DNA of 64,000 nucleotides, taken from positions 47,882 to 111,881 of the forward strand of contig NZ_JBMGQR010000005.1 in assembly GCF_049059935.1 (NCBI RefSeq), written 5' to 3'. Positions 9,515 to 15,854 of the stretch are shown piece by piece (the stretch's first letter is position 1; each line of letters opens with the position of its first letter). This DNA comes from JAURVT01 sp049059935 (GTDB lineage: Bacteria > Actinomycetota > Actinomycetes > Propionibacteriales > Nocardioidaceae). The position numbers and the translations under genes were made by a program. The notes under the pieces were generated by a model. It ran no database searches, was not told where the DNA came from, and saw only the letters and a list, made by a program, of their open reading frames with translations.

Positions 9515-9904
9515 TCAAGCAGCGCTGACCTTGGGGGCGTTGACGTCGGCCGGCAGCGCGGCCTTGGCAGCCTCGACGAGGACGGCGAACGCGGCCGGGT
9601 CGCTGACGGCGAGCTCGGCGAGGATCTTGCGGTCGACCTCGATCTCGGCCAGGCGCAGGCCCTGGATGAACCGGTTGTAGGTCAGGCCGTGCTGGCGGAC
9701 CGCGGCGTTGATGCGCTGGATCCACAGGCGACGGAAGTCGCCCTTCTTGGCCCGGCGGTCGCGGTAGGAGTAGACCAGCGAGTGGGTGACCTGCTCCTTG
9801 GCCTTGCGGTAGAGGCGCGAGCGCTGGCCACGGTAGCCAGATGCGCGCTCCAGGATGACCCGGCGCTTCTTCGTTGCGTTGACGGACCGCTTGACGCGTG
9901 CCAC
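9515..9904 (-). CDS. rplT: 50S ribosomal protein L20
   Basis: Basic 129-residue protein that binds 23S rRNA and is needed early in large-subunit assembly. Conserved segments include ARVKRSVNATKKRR, AKGYRG-like ASGYRGQRSRLYRKAKEQ, and RRLWIQRINAAVRQHGLTY. The C-terminal tail (ALPADVNAPKVSAA) is longer than in the shortest homologues. The start is a GTG at 9904 with AAGGAG eight bases upstream. Third gene of infC-rpmI-rplT; the methylase follows closely. Confidence 0.98.
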   Translation of the reverse strand: MARVKRSVNATKKRRVILERASGYRGQRSRLYRKAKEQVTHSLVYSYRDRRAKKGDFRRLWIQRINAAVRQHGLTYNRFIQGLRLAEIEVDRKILAELAVSDPAAFAVLVEAAKAALPADVNAPKVSAA

Positions 9905-9967
9905 TTCAGTACTCCTTGATCGTTGCGGGGTGCTCGGTCAGGTGAGGGTGGGCCGTGGGCCCGACGC

Positions 9968-10165
9968 TCACTTGCCGAGAAGCTTCTTGACGCGCTTGGT
10001 GTCGGCCTTGGACAGCTCGGTCCAGCCACCGTCGAGGCGGGACGCGCCGCTCGACTTCTTCTGCAGCAGGTGGGTGCGACGGCTGCCGGTGGCGTGCATG
10101 ATCTTGCCGGTACCGGTGAGCTTGACGCGCTTCTTCATGCCCGACTTGGGCTTGAACTTCGGCAT
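9968..10165 (-). CDS. rpmI: 50S ribosomal protein L35
   Basis: Small basic protein of the large subunit, 65 residues, the usual size. It begins MPKFKPKSGMKKRVKLTGTGK and ends DTKRVKKLLGK. The ATG at 10165 lies two bases after the infC stop; GGAGG inside the end of infC serves as its ribosome site, so the two genes are probably coupled. Confidence 0.98.
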   Translation of the reverse strand: MPKFKPKSGMKKRVKLTGTGKIMHATGSRRTHLLQKKSSGASRLDGGWTELSKADTKRVKKLLGK

Positions 10166-10167
10166 TC

Positions 10168-10857
10168 TTACGCCTCCATGTCTGGGTCGATGTTCTCGGA
10201 ACGTCGACGGGGCTTCTTCTCGGCGGGCGCGGCGGCGTGGGCGTCGCGCTGTGCCTTCTCGTACTCGCGGTCGGCCTCGCGCTCTGCCTCGAGCTCGGCG
10301 GCGGCGACCTCCTTCTCGGCCTTGACCTCGGCGCGGGCCTCGGACTTCTTCTTGTGCGGGCCGAGGACCATGGTCATGTTGCGGCCGTCCTGGCGCGGTG
10401 TGGACTCGACGAAGCCGAGGTCCTCGACGTCGGCGGCGAGCCGCTGCAGCAGCCGGAAGCCCAGCTCGGGACGGTGCTGCTCACGACCGCGGAACATGAT
10501 CGTGATCTTGACCTTGTCGCCCTGGCGCAGGAAGCGCACGACGTGACCCTTCTTGGTGTCGTAGTCGTGCTGGTCGATCTTCGGTCGGAGCTTCATCTCC
10601 TTGATGACCGTGTTCGACTGGTTGCGCCGGGACTCACGGGCCTTCTGCGCCGCCTCGTACTTGAACTTGCCGTAGTCCATGAGACGGCAGACGGGCGGAC
10701 GGGCGGTCGGGGCCACCTCGACCAGGTCGAGGTCTGACTCCGTGGCCAGCCGCAGGGCGTCTTCGATCCGGACGATGCCGACCTGCTCACCGTTGGGTCC
10801 GACGAGACGGACCTCGCTCACGCGAATCCGGTCGTTGACGCGCAGCTCGTTGCTGAT
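10168..10857 (-). CDS. infC: Translation initiation factor IF-3 (ATC start)
   Basis: IF-3 checks the start codon and keeps the 30S subunit free of 50S. The product is 229 residues: an N-domain (LRVNDRIRVSEVRLVGPNGEQ), a linker, a C-domain (FRGREQHRPELG) and an acidic/basic low-complexity tail. The reading frame aligns from ISNELRVNDR, and the only start that fits is ATC at 10857, preceded by AGGAGG with four bases between. Near-cognate starts are known for infC and let IF-3 repress its own mRNA. First gene of infC-rpmI-rplT, behind an attenuator. Confidence 0.96.
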   Translation of the reverse strand: MSNELRVNDRIRVSEVRLVGPNGEQVGIVRIEDALRLATESDLDLVEVAPTARPPVCRLMDYGKFKYEAAQKARESRRNQSNTVIKEMKLRPKIDQHDYDTKKGHVVRFLRQGDKVKITIMFRGREQHRPELGFRLLQRLAADVEDLGFVESTPRQDGRNMTMVLGPHKKKSEARAEVKAEKEVAAAELEAEREADREYEKAQRDAHAAAPAEKKPRRRSENIDPDMEA

Positions 10858-11091
10858 GGGTCCTCCTGGGGTCGAGAATGTGGGGGCGTCGCAGGCGGAG
10901 GGCCGGTGGTGCACGTGCGGTGAAACGAAAAAATGGCCTCCGCCGAAGCGAAAGCCACCACCGTCGTCACCGGCCGGAAGCCCGGCGGCACGACGTCGTC
11001 CTGTGCCCCGAGGAACTACCGGGAGGACGTTGACCCGACGACCGTGAGCCGACCAGGTGGGAGGTGGACCTCCACTTCTGACCCCACGATA
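10858..11091 (-). ncRNA. Structured infC-rpmI-rplT mRNA leader
   Basis: A leader of about 220 bases between TATCGT (probable -10, 11086-11091) and infC. It contains a promoter-proximal hairpin (GGAGG-TCCA-CCTCC, about 11059-11075), a GC-rich middle with CCGGGCTTCCGGCCGG, then the intrinsic terminator at 10928-10956. Leaders on this operon in other phyla bind L20 or IF-3; I do not recognise the Firmicutes L20 leader here. I see no convincing leader peptide. The regulator is unknown. Confidence 0.5.
10928..10956 (-). terminator. infC: Intrinsic terminator in the infC leader (attenuator)
   Basis: Read on the minus strand, a 9-bp stem (GGCTTTCGC / GCGGAGGCC with two G-U pairs) is closed by a TTCG tetraloop and followed by A and then six T residues. 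It stands about 71 bases before the infC ATC codon and downstream of the probable promoter at 11086-11091, so it would stop transcription before the gene unless prevented. It is the only U-tract terminator I found in the window. Confidence 0.75.
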
Positions 11092-11187
11092 GCAGGCGAC
11101 GCGCCGCCGACGCACATCCGTGCGACCGCAACGACGGGGACACCGCGGGCTCACCTCGGCGAAACACCCGCCCGAGAGGCTGGGCCC

Positions 11188-12252
11188 ATGATGTGGCGCG
11201 TGCGGACGACCCTCGGCGACCACCCCGGCGCGCTGGCCGACCTGGCCGCGCGCTGCGGGGCCGCCGACCTCAACATCCTGGGCCTGCAGGTGTTCCCCGG
11301 TGACGCCGGGGTCACCGACGAGCTGGTGCTGTCCGGGCCCGACGGCACCGCCGACGACGACGTCGCCCGTGCGGTGGCCGGCGACGATCCGTCGTCGACG
11401 AGCGTCACCCGGTGCGACGCACGGTCGCTGCGGGACGCCCCCACCCGCTGGCTCGAGGCGGCGCGACGCGTCTCGGGCGGGGAGCCGGACCTGGCGCGCG
11501 TCCTGGAGGACCTCCTCGAGACCGACCCGCCCGACCTGGCCGAGTACGCGGGCCACGACCAGATCACCGTGGCGGGGCCCGCCGGCGACGTCGTCGTCCG
11601 CCGCGCCGTCGCGTTCACGCCCGCCGAGCAGGCCCGCGCCGCCGCCCTCGCCGCCCTGGTGACGCGGCCGGCGTCGGCCGCCGCCGACGAGGTGCCCGCT
11701 CCCCCGGCGGAGGCCGCGACCGTCGACCCCGCGCTGGTCACCCTGCGCGCCAGCACCGCCGCGGACGCGGCGGCCCTCGTCGCGCTGCACGCCCGCTGCG
11801 GCGACGAGACGTTGCTGCGCCGGTACCACGCGCCCATGAACCGGGTGATCACCACGCGTCTGGCCCGACGGCTGGCCGCGCCCGACGAGGGCGTGGGGCT
11901 CGTCGTCGAGGTCGGCGACCGCGTCGTCGCGCACGGCCTGCTCGTGGCGCGCGACCAGGGCGCCTACGACCGCTGGGAGCTCAGCGTCCTCGTCGAGGAC
12001 GGCTGGCAGCGGCGCGGGCTCGGCGTCGCGCTGCTCAAGCAGGCGGCGCGGCACGCCAGGGCCGAGGGGGCTCGCGAGCTGGCCTTCGTCACCCAGGCGG
12101 GCAACGACGCGTTCCTGCGCACGGTGGGCCGGGCAGGCTTCACCGCCCGCATCCGGCGCCGCGACGGCGTCGTCGAGATCGTCACCTCGCTCCGCGAGGT
12201 CCGTCCGCGGCTCGCGTCCGCCGAGCCCACGACGCTGTCACCGACCGTCTGA
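11188..12252 (+). CDS. ACT-domain / GNAT acetyltransferase fusion protein
   Basis: A 354-residue protein divergent from infC. An ACT-like domain lies at about residues 1-75 (TTLGDHPGALADLAARC, the usual small-molecule-binding betaalphabeta start). A less conserved linker runs to about residue 185. A GNAT domain follows, with acetyl-CoA motif QRRGLGVALLKQAARHA near residue 275 and a C-terminal beta segment. The domain order suggests an amino-acid-regulated protein acetyltransferase, as known for other actinobacterial fusions, but the substrate is unknown. Start ATG 11188 or 11191, with GAGAGG upstream. Confidence 0.85.
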   Translation: MMWRVRTTLGDHPGALADLAARCGAADLNILGLQVFPGDAGVTDELVLSGPDGTADDDVARAVAGDDPSSTSVTRCDARSLRDAPTRWLEAARRVSGGEPDLARVLEDLLETDPPDLAEYAGHDQITVAGPAGDVVVRRAVAFTPAEQARAAALAALVTRPASAAADEVPAPPAEAATVDPALVTLRASTAADAAALVALHARCGDETLLRRYHAPMNRVITTRLARRLAAPDEGVGLVVEVGDRVVAHGLLVARDQGAYDRWELSVLVEDGWQRRGLGVALLKQAARHARAEGARELAFVTQAGNDAFLRTVGRAGFTARIRRRDGVVEIVTSLREVRPRLASAEPTTLSPTV

Positions 12253-12267
12253 CGGCGCGTCGACGGG

Positions 12268-12273
12268 TATCGT
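12268..12273 (+). promoter_or_regulatory. Probable -10 box (TATCGT) of the DUF4333-like lipoprotein gene
   Basis: TATCGT matches TANNNT and precedes a short leader with GGGAGG before the GTG at 12297. No clear -35. Confidence 0.35.
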
Positions 12274-12296
12274 CCGCCCCGACGACGGGAGGGCGC

Positions 12297-12593
12297 GTGA
12301 CGACGCGACGGACGACCGTGCTCGCGGGCGTACTGGCCCTGCTGGTGCTGGCCGGGTGCGGCGGCACCACGATCGACGCCCGCAAGGCCGAGCGCGCGAT
12401 CGCCGCCGACTACGAGTCGCAGGTCGACGGCGCCCAGGTGACGTCCGTCCGCTGCCCGGACGAGATCGACCCCGAGCCCGGCACCCGCTTCGGCTGCACC
12501 ATGCGTCTCGCCGACGGCTCCACCGGCCGGATCGGCGTCCGCGTCGTCGACGACGCGGGCAACCTGCGCTGGGACGTCGAGCCCGCCGACTGA
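12297..12593 (+). CDS. Small DUF4333-like lipoprotein
   Basis: A 98-residue exported lipoprotein. The N-terminus MTTRRTTVLAGVLALLVLAGC is a lipoprotein signal peptide with lipobox LAGC. The mature part carries two cysteines (VRCPDEI and FGCTMRL) that could form a disulfide, spaced as in DUF4333 (small actinobacterial cell-surface domain). GTG 12297 follows GGGAGG. It is 44 bases downstream of the ACT-GNAT gene, but with its own -10. Function unknown. Confidence 0.8.
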   Translation: MTTRRTTVLAGVLALLVLAGCGGTTIDARKAERAIAADYESQVDGAQVTSVRCPDEIDPEPGTRFGCTMRLADGSTGRIGVRVVDDAGNLRWDVEPAD

Positions 12594-12643
12594 CGCGGGT
12601 GATCGAGCCCGCGCGCGTCCGCCGTCACTCCCGCACCACTGCC

Positions 12644-12714
12644 CCGGTTTCCCGACGGGACCACGGAGAGTTCTCCGGGGTGGCGTCGGATTCCCAGGTG
12701 AACCTGGGAAACCG
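12644..12714. terminator. Nested inverted repeats between convergent genes
   Basis: Outer arms CGGTTTCCC (12645-12653) and GGGAAACCG (12706-12714) enclose GGAGAGTTCTCC and a perfect hairpin TTCCCAGGT-GA-ACCTGGGAA (12691-12710). It lies between the 3' ends of the lipoprotein gene and the SseB-like gene, so it is probably a bidirectional terminator. There is no U-tract. Confidence 0.5.
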
Positions 12715-12722
12715 TCACCGGG

Positions 12723-13196
12723 TCAGCGGCGGACCCAGCCGTGGCCGTGGGCGGTGGGGACGAGGGTGGAGCCGTCGGCGAGGTGGGCGAGGTCGTCTCC
12801 CTCGACGACGGCCATGTGCGGGCCGGCGACGTCGACGACCACGGCGGCGGCCCCCTCCTGACGGGCGGCGGCGCAGGCCTGACGGGCCGGGACGGGGACG
12901 GGACGCGCCTTCGGGTCCCAGCGCTGGAGGGTCGCGAGGCTGCTGAACGCGAGCAGCGCACGCCGTCCGTCCGCGCCGGTCAGCAGCACGGCGGCCATCT
13001 CGGCGTCCTTGTCGCCCTGGCCGGGTGCGGGGGTGTCGCCGAGCAGCGCCACCACCGGGACGATGACGCGGGCGTCTCCGAGCGCGACCAGCACGGGCGC
13101 CGTCCCGTCCTGAGCCCGCGCGGCCAGCGCCGCGGAGAGAGCCGGGTCGGCGGAGCCGTCGTCGTCGGGGAAGGCGGGCTGGGCGAGCGAGGGCAC
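12723..13196 (-). CDS. SseB-family protein
   Basis: A 157-residue soluble protein resembling the SseB N-terminal domain: an N-terminal FPDDDGSADPALSAAL, a central PVVALLGD...MAAVLLTGADGRRALLAFSS, and WDPKARPVPVPARQ. In SseB proteins this fold is linked to secreted or sulfur-related functions that are poorly defined, so no role is assigned. The GTG at 13196 has no Shine-Dalgarno, but TACCGT lies six bases upstream, suggesting a leaderless transcript. Divergent from the membrane-protein gene at 13259. Confidence 0.8.
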   Translation of the reverse strand: MPSLAQPAFPDDDGSADPALSAALAARAQDGTAPVLVALGDARVIVPVVALLGDTPAPGQGDKDAEMAAVLLTGADGRRALLAFSSLATLQRWDPKARPVPVPARQACAAARQEGAAAVVVDVAGPHMAVVEGDDLAHLADGSTLVPTAHGHGWVRR

Positions 13197-13202
13197 GTCA
13201 CC

Positions 13203-13208
13203 ACGGTA
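13203..13208 (-). promoter_or_regulatory. Leaderless-type promoter of the SseB-like gene (TACCGT)
   Basis: TACCGT fits TANNNT, six bases before the GTG start at 13196. Confidence 0.4.
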
Positions 13209-13246
13209 GGGCTCGCGCGTCGGGGCCCCGGTGAGCGGGTGTGCGG

Positions 13247-13252
13247 CAGACT
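13247..13252 (+). promoter_or_regulatory. Leaderless-type promoter of the membrane-protein gene (CAGACT)
   Basis: CAGACT, one mismatch from TANNNT, six bases before the ATG at 13259. Paired back to back with the SseB promoter. Confidence 0.3.
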
Positions 13253-13258
13253 GGGCGC

Positions 13259-13714
13259 ATGAACAGCGACGCCACGTACTCCTCCCTCCCGTGGGCCGTC
13301 CTCCTGTCGGCGATCCTCGCGTTCTTCGCGTGGCGGTCGTGGCGGGCGGGAGATCGCTGGAGCGCGGTGGCCCGCGCCGGCTGGGCGCTCGTGCCCTGGG
13401 CGCTGTGGCTCGTCGGGCTGATGCGCGTGCTCGTCCGGGTGGGCGCCGCCGTGGGCGACTGGGCCGGAGGGTTCGTGTTCCGCCCGTCGTCGTACGTCGG
13501 TCTCGCGGTCGCGCTGGTGGCCGCCGCGCTCATCATGCTGGGCTCGTGGCGTCGTCCCCCGCGCGCCGACGGCGCCCCGCGCCGCAGCCTGCGCCGTCAG
13601 CGCTCCGACGCCCCCGCCGGCACCCCGGCGAGGAAGCCCGCGGGCAAGCCGGCCGTGGCCGACGAGGACATGGACGACATCGAGGCCATCCTGCGCAAGC
13701 ACGGCATCCAGTAG
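13259..13714 (+). CDS. Conserved membrane protein, three predicted helices
   Basis: A 151-residue protein I do not recognise functionally. Hydrophobic segments lie near residues 11-25 (WAVLLSAILAFFAW), 42-62 (WALVPWALWLVGLMRVLV) and 79-96 (YVGLAVALVAAALIML). A basic, Pro/Ala-rich cytoplasmic tail ends in DEDMDDIEAILRKHGIQ, a short amphipathic acidic/helical motif. Some actinobacterial homologues carry a 'cellulose synthase' label, but no glycosyltransferase motif is present here. The ATG at 13259 is preferred over GTG 13241. Confidence 0.75.
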   Translation: MNSDATYSSLPWAVLLSAILAFFAWRSWRAGDRWSAVARAGWALVPWALWLVGLMRVLVRVGAAVGDWAGGFVFRPSSYVGLAVALVAAALIMLGSWRRPPRADGAPRRSLRRQRSDAPAGTPARKPAGKPAVADEDMDDIEAILRKHGIQ

Positions 13715-13722
13715 CGAGCCCC

Positions 13723-13772
13723 GAGTTGTCGGTGCGTGGTGATGCCCTGGCATCACCTGCCACCGACAGCTC
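13723..13772. terminator. Long inverted repeat between convergent genes
   Basis: Arms of 24 bases (13723-13746 and 13749-13772) starting GAGTTGTCGGTG match with four mismatches around a two-base loop. It lies between the 3' ends of the membrane-protein gene and the PH-domain gene; probable bidirectional terminator without U-tract. Confidence 0.55.
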
Positions 13773-13777
13773 CCGGG

Positions 13778-14206
13778 TCAGGCCTGGTGGGCGGCGATCT
13801 CGGCGCGGAGGTCGCGGACGGCCTGGGCCGCGCGCTCGCCGTCGGTGCCCTGGATCGCGATGAGCATGTGGGTGTCGCCGTCGCGGCGCGCGAGCGTGGC
13901 CCACGGTGCGCCGGTGCGGTACGAGACGCCCTCGACCTCGTCCCACCCGACGACGCGGGTGCGGTAGCCGTTGCGGACGTGGATGCCGTCAGCCTCGGTG
14001 TGGACGCTGCTGCGCGCGATGCCGTTGAGCACCGCGAGCGCCGCGAGCAGCACCAGGACGAGCGTCCCGGTCTGGCTCGGCGTGACCGTGGAGCGGATGT
14101 CCTCGGGCAGGAAGAACGCGATCGCGAGGAAGATCGCGACCAGGCAGCCGCCGGCGACGTACGACACCATCCGGGCGCCGACGGGACGGGACCTCATGCG
14201 CGCCAC
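13778..14206 (-). CDS. Bacterial PH-domain membrane protein
   Basis: A 142-residue protein with two hydrophobic helices (about residues 14-33 and 46-63) followed by a bacterial PH-like domain: VHTEADGIHVRNGYRTRVVGWDEVEG and HMLIAIQGTDGERA. Such PH6-type proteins sit next to hisG/ribH clusters in many actinobacteria; their role is unknown. The GTG at 14206 lies four bases after the hisG stop; ATG 14197, with GAGG eleven bases upstream, is an equally plausible start. Probably co-transcribed with hisEG. Confidence 0.8.
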   Translation of the reverse strand: MARMRSRPVGARMVSYVAGGCLVAIFLAIAFFLPEDIRSTVTPSQTGTLVLVLLAALAVLNGIARSSVHTEADGIHVRNGYRTRVVGWDEVEGVSYRTGAPWATLARRDGDTHMLIAIQGTDGERAAQAVRDLRAEIAAHQA

Positions 14207-14210
14207 CGCC

Positions 14211-15056
14211 TCAGAGCCGGCAGGCCGCGATGTCGGTGACCAGGGTCGCGCGGGCGCCGAGGTCGTACAGGTCGTCCATCACCTGGTGCACGCGCTCGCG
14301 CGGCACCATCGAGCGGACGGCGAACCAGCCCTCGCGCTGCAGCGGCGAGACGGTCGGCGACTCGAAGCCGGGCGTCAGGGCGATGGCGGCGTCGACGTGC
14401 TCGGCCGCGACGTCGTAGTCCATCAGCACGTAGCTGCGGGCCACCAGGACGCCCTCGATGCGGCGGCGGAACACGTCGTACCCCTCGGGGACGCCGGCAC
14501 CGCGCCGCGTGATGAGCACGGCCTCGGACTCCAGGATCGGCTCGCCGATGATCTCGAGCCCGGCCTGACGCAGGGTGCTGCCGGTCTCGACGACGTCGGC
14601 GATCGCGTCGGCCACGCCGAGGCGCACCGCGGACTCCACCGCGCCGTCGAGCCGCACGACCGAGGCCTCGATGCCGCGCTCGGCGAGGTAGTCCTCGACG
14701 ATGCCGGTGTAGGACGTGGCGATGCGGGCGCCGGCGAGGTCGCGGGCGTCGGTCATCGTCCCGACGGGGGCCGCGAACCGGAACGACGAGCCGCCGAACC
14801 CCAGCGCCGTGGCCTCCTCGGCCTTGGCGTGGGAGTCGAGCAGCAGGTCGCGGCCGGTGATGCCGACGTCGAGCGTGCCCTCCCCCACGTACAGGGCGAT
14901 GTCGCGGGGGCGCAGGTAGAAGAACTCGACGCCGTTGTCGGCGTCGAGCATCACCAGGTCGCGCGAGCTGCGGCGCTGCCGGTAGCCGGCCTCGGTGAGG
15001 ATCTGCGCGGCAGCCTCGGCCAGGGCGCCCTTGTTGGGCACGGCGATCTTGAGCAC
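14211..15056 (-). CDS. hisG: ATP phosphoribosyltransferase HisG (long form)
   Basis: First enzyme of histidine synthesis: joins ATP and PRPP. The protein is 281 residues, so it is the long form with a C-terminal ACT-like regulatory domain (about residues 205-281) that usually binds histidine. Motifs: VPNKGALAEAA at the N-terminus, ITGRDLLLD, and the PRPP-loop DGAVESAVRLGVADAIADVVETG. GTG start at 15056. It lies 28 bases downstream of hisE. Confidence 0.97.
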   Translation of the reverse strand: MLKIAVPNKGALAEAAAQILTEAGYRQRRSSRDLVMLDADNGVEFFYLRPRDIALYVGEGTLDVGITGRDLLLDSHAKAEEATALGFGGSSFRFAAPVGTMTDARDLAGARIATSYTGIVEDYLAERGIEASVVRLDGAVESAVRLGVADAIADVVETGSTLRQAGLEIIGEPILESEAVLITRRGAGVPEGYDVFRRRIEGVLVARSYVLMDYDVAAEHVDAAIALTPGFESPTVSPLQREGWFAVRSMVPRERVHQVMDDLYDLGARATLVTDIAACRL

Positions 15057-15084
15057 GGTCAGGGCCTCGTCGTCGGGGTGGTGG

Positions 15085-15348
15085 TCACAGGTGGGCGTAG
15101 ACGTCGTCGAGGCCGATGCCGGAGGCGATCATCATCACCTGCGCGTGGTACAGCAGCTGGCTGATCTCCTCGGCGGCCCGCTCCGGCCCCTCGTGCTCGG
15201 CGGCCATCCACGACTCGGCGGCCTCCTCGACGAGCTTCTTGCCGATGGCGTGCACGCCGGCGTCGAGCTCGGCCACGGTGCCCGATCCCTCGGGCCTGGT
15301 GACGGACTTCTCCGAGAGCTCGGCGAACAGCTGGTCGAACGTCTTCAC
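15085..15348 (-). CDS. hisE: Phosphoribosyl-ATP pyrophosphatase HisE
   Basis: Second histidine step: hydrolyses phosphoribosyl-ATP to phosphoribosyl-AMP. The protein is 87 residues (usual length), an all-alpha MazG-like fold with metal-binding EEAAESWMAAEHE and EEISQLLYH. The GTG start at 15348 has TAGGCT eight bases upstream and no good Shine-Dalgarno, so hisEG may start leaderless right after ribH. Confidence 0.96.
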   Translation of the reverse strand: MKTFDQLFAELSEKSVTRPEGSGTVAELDAGVHAIGKKLVEEAAESWMAAEHEGPERAAEEISQLLYHAQVMMIASGIGLDDVYAHL

Positions 15349-15356
15349 GGGGCGCC

Positions 15357-15362
15357 AGCCTA
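15357..15362 (-). promoter_or_regulatory. hisE: Leaderless-type promoter of hisE (TAGGCT), overlapping the ribH stop
   Basis: The TAG of the ribH stop codon is the first half of TAGGCT, which lies eight bases before the hisE GTG. It would let hisEG be expressed apart from the FMN-controlled rib operon. Confidence 0.4.
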
Positions 15363-15854
15363 CCGGTCGCCGTGCGGCGTCCGACTCGGCACCGAGGCCA
15401 GCACGAGTGCGGTGGCGACGGCGGCCTCCGCGGCCTCGCGTCCCTTGTCCTCGTGGCTGTCGGGCAGCCCGGCGCGGTCGAGCGCCTGCGCCTCGTCGTC
15501 GCACGTGAGCAGGCCGAACCCGACGGGCACGCCCGTGCGCAGGGCGACGTCGGCCAGGCCGGTCGTCGTCGCGTCGCAGACGTACTCGAAGTGCGGGGTG
15601 CCGCCCCGGATGACGACGCCGAGCGCCACCACCGCGTCGTACCCGGCCTTCGCGTACGCGGACGCGACGACGGGCAGCTCGAACGACCCGGGCACGCGGA
15701 CCACCTCGTGCTGCGCGCCCGCGTCGGTCAGCGCGGCGACGGCGCCGGCGACCAGGCCGTCCATCACCACCTCGTGCCAGGACGAGGCGAGGACGACGAC
15801 CTGCAGGCCGCTGCCGTCGAGGCTCGTGGACTCGGGTGCTCCGGACCGGCTCAT
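15360..15854 (-). CDS. ribH: 6,7-dimethyl-8-ribityllumazine synthase RibH
   Basis: Penultimate riboflavin step: condenses the pyrimidine amine with dihydroxybutanone phosphate. The protein is 164 residues. Conserved VPGSFELPV, GVVIRGGTPHFEYV with the catalytic His in the PHFEYV segment, and GLLTCDDEAQALDRAG are present. The ATG at 15854 overlaps the ribBA stop as ATGA. Last gene of the rib operon. Confidence 0.97.
   Translation of the reverse strand: MSRSGAPESTSLDGSGLQVVVLASSWHEVVMDGLVAGAVAALTDAGAQHEVVRVPGSFELPVVASAYAKAGYDAVVALGVVIRGGTPHFEYVCDATTTGLADVALRTGVPVGFGLLTCDDEAQALDRAGLPDSHEDKGREAAEAAVATALVLASVPSRTPHGDR

Noticed and set aside
10168..12054. infC as an N-terminally extended protein reading from about 12054
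   Set aside because: The extension crosses the leader, the terminator and the divergent ACT-GNAT gene; the IF-3 family N-terminus fits the ATC at 10857.
12644..12714. CRISPR-like repeat
   Set aside because: Nested inverted repeats only; no regular direct repeats or spacers anywhere in the window.
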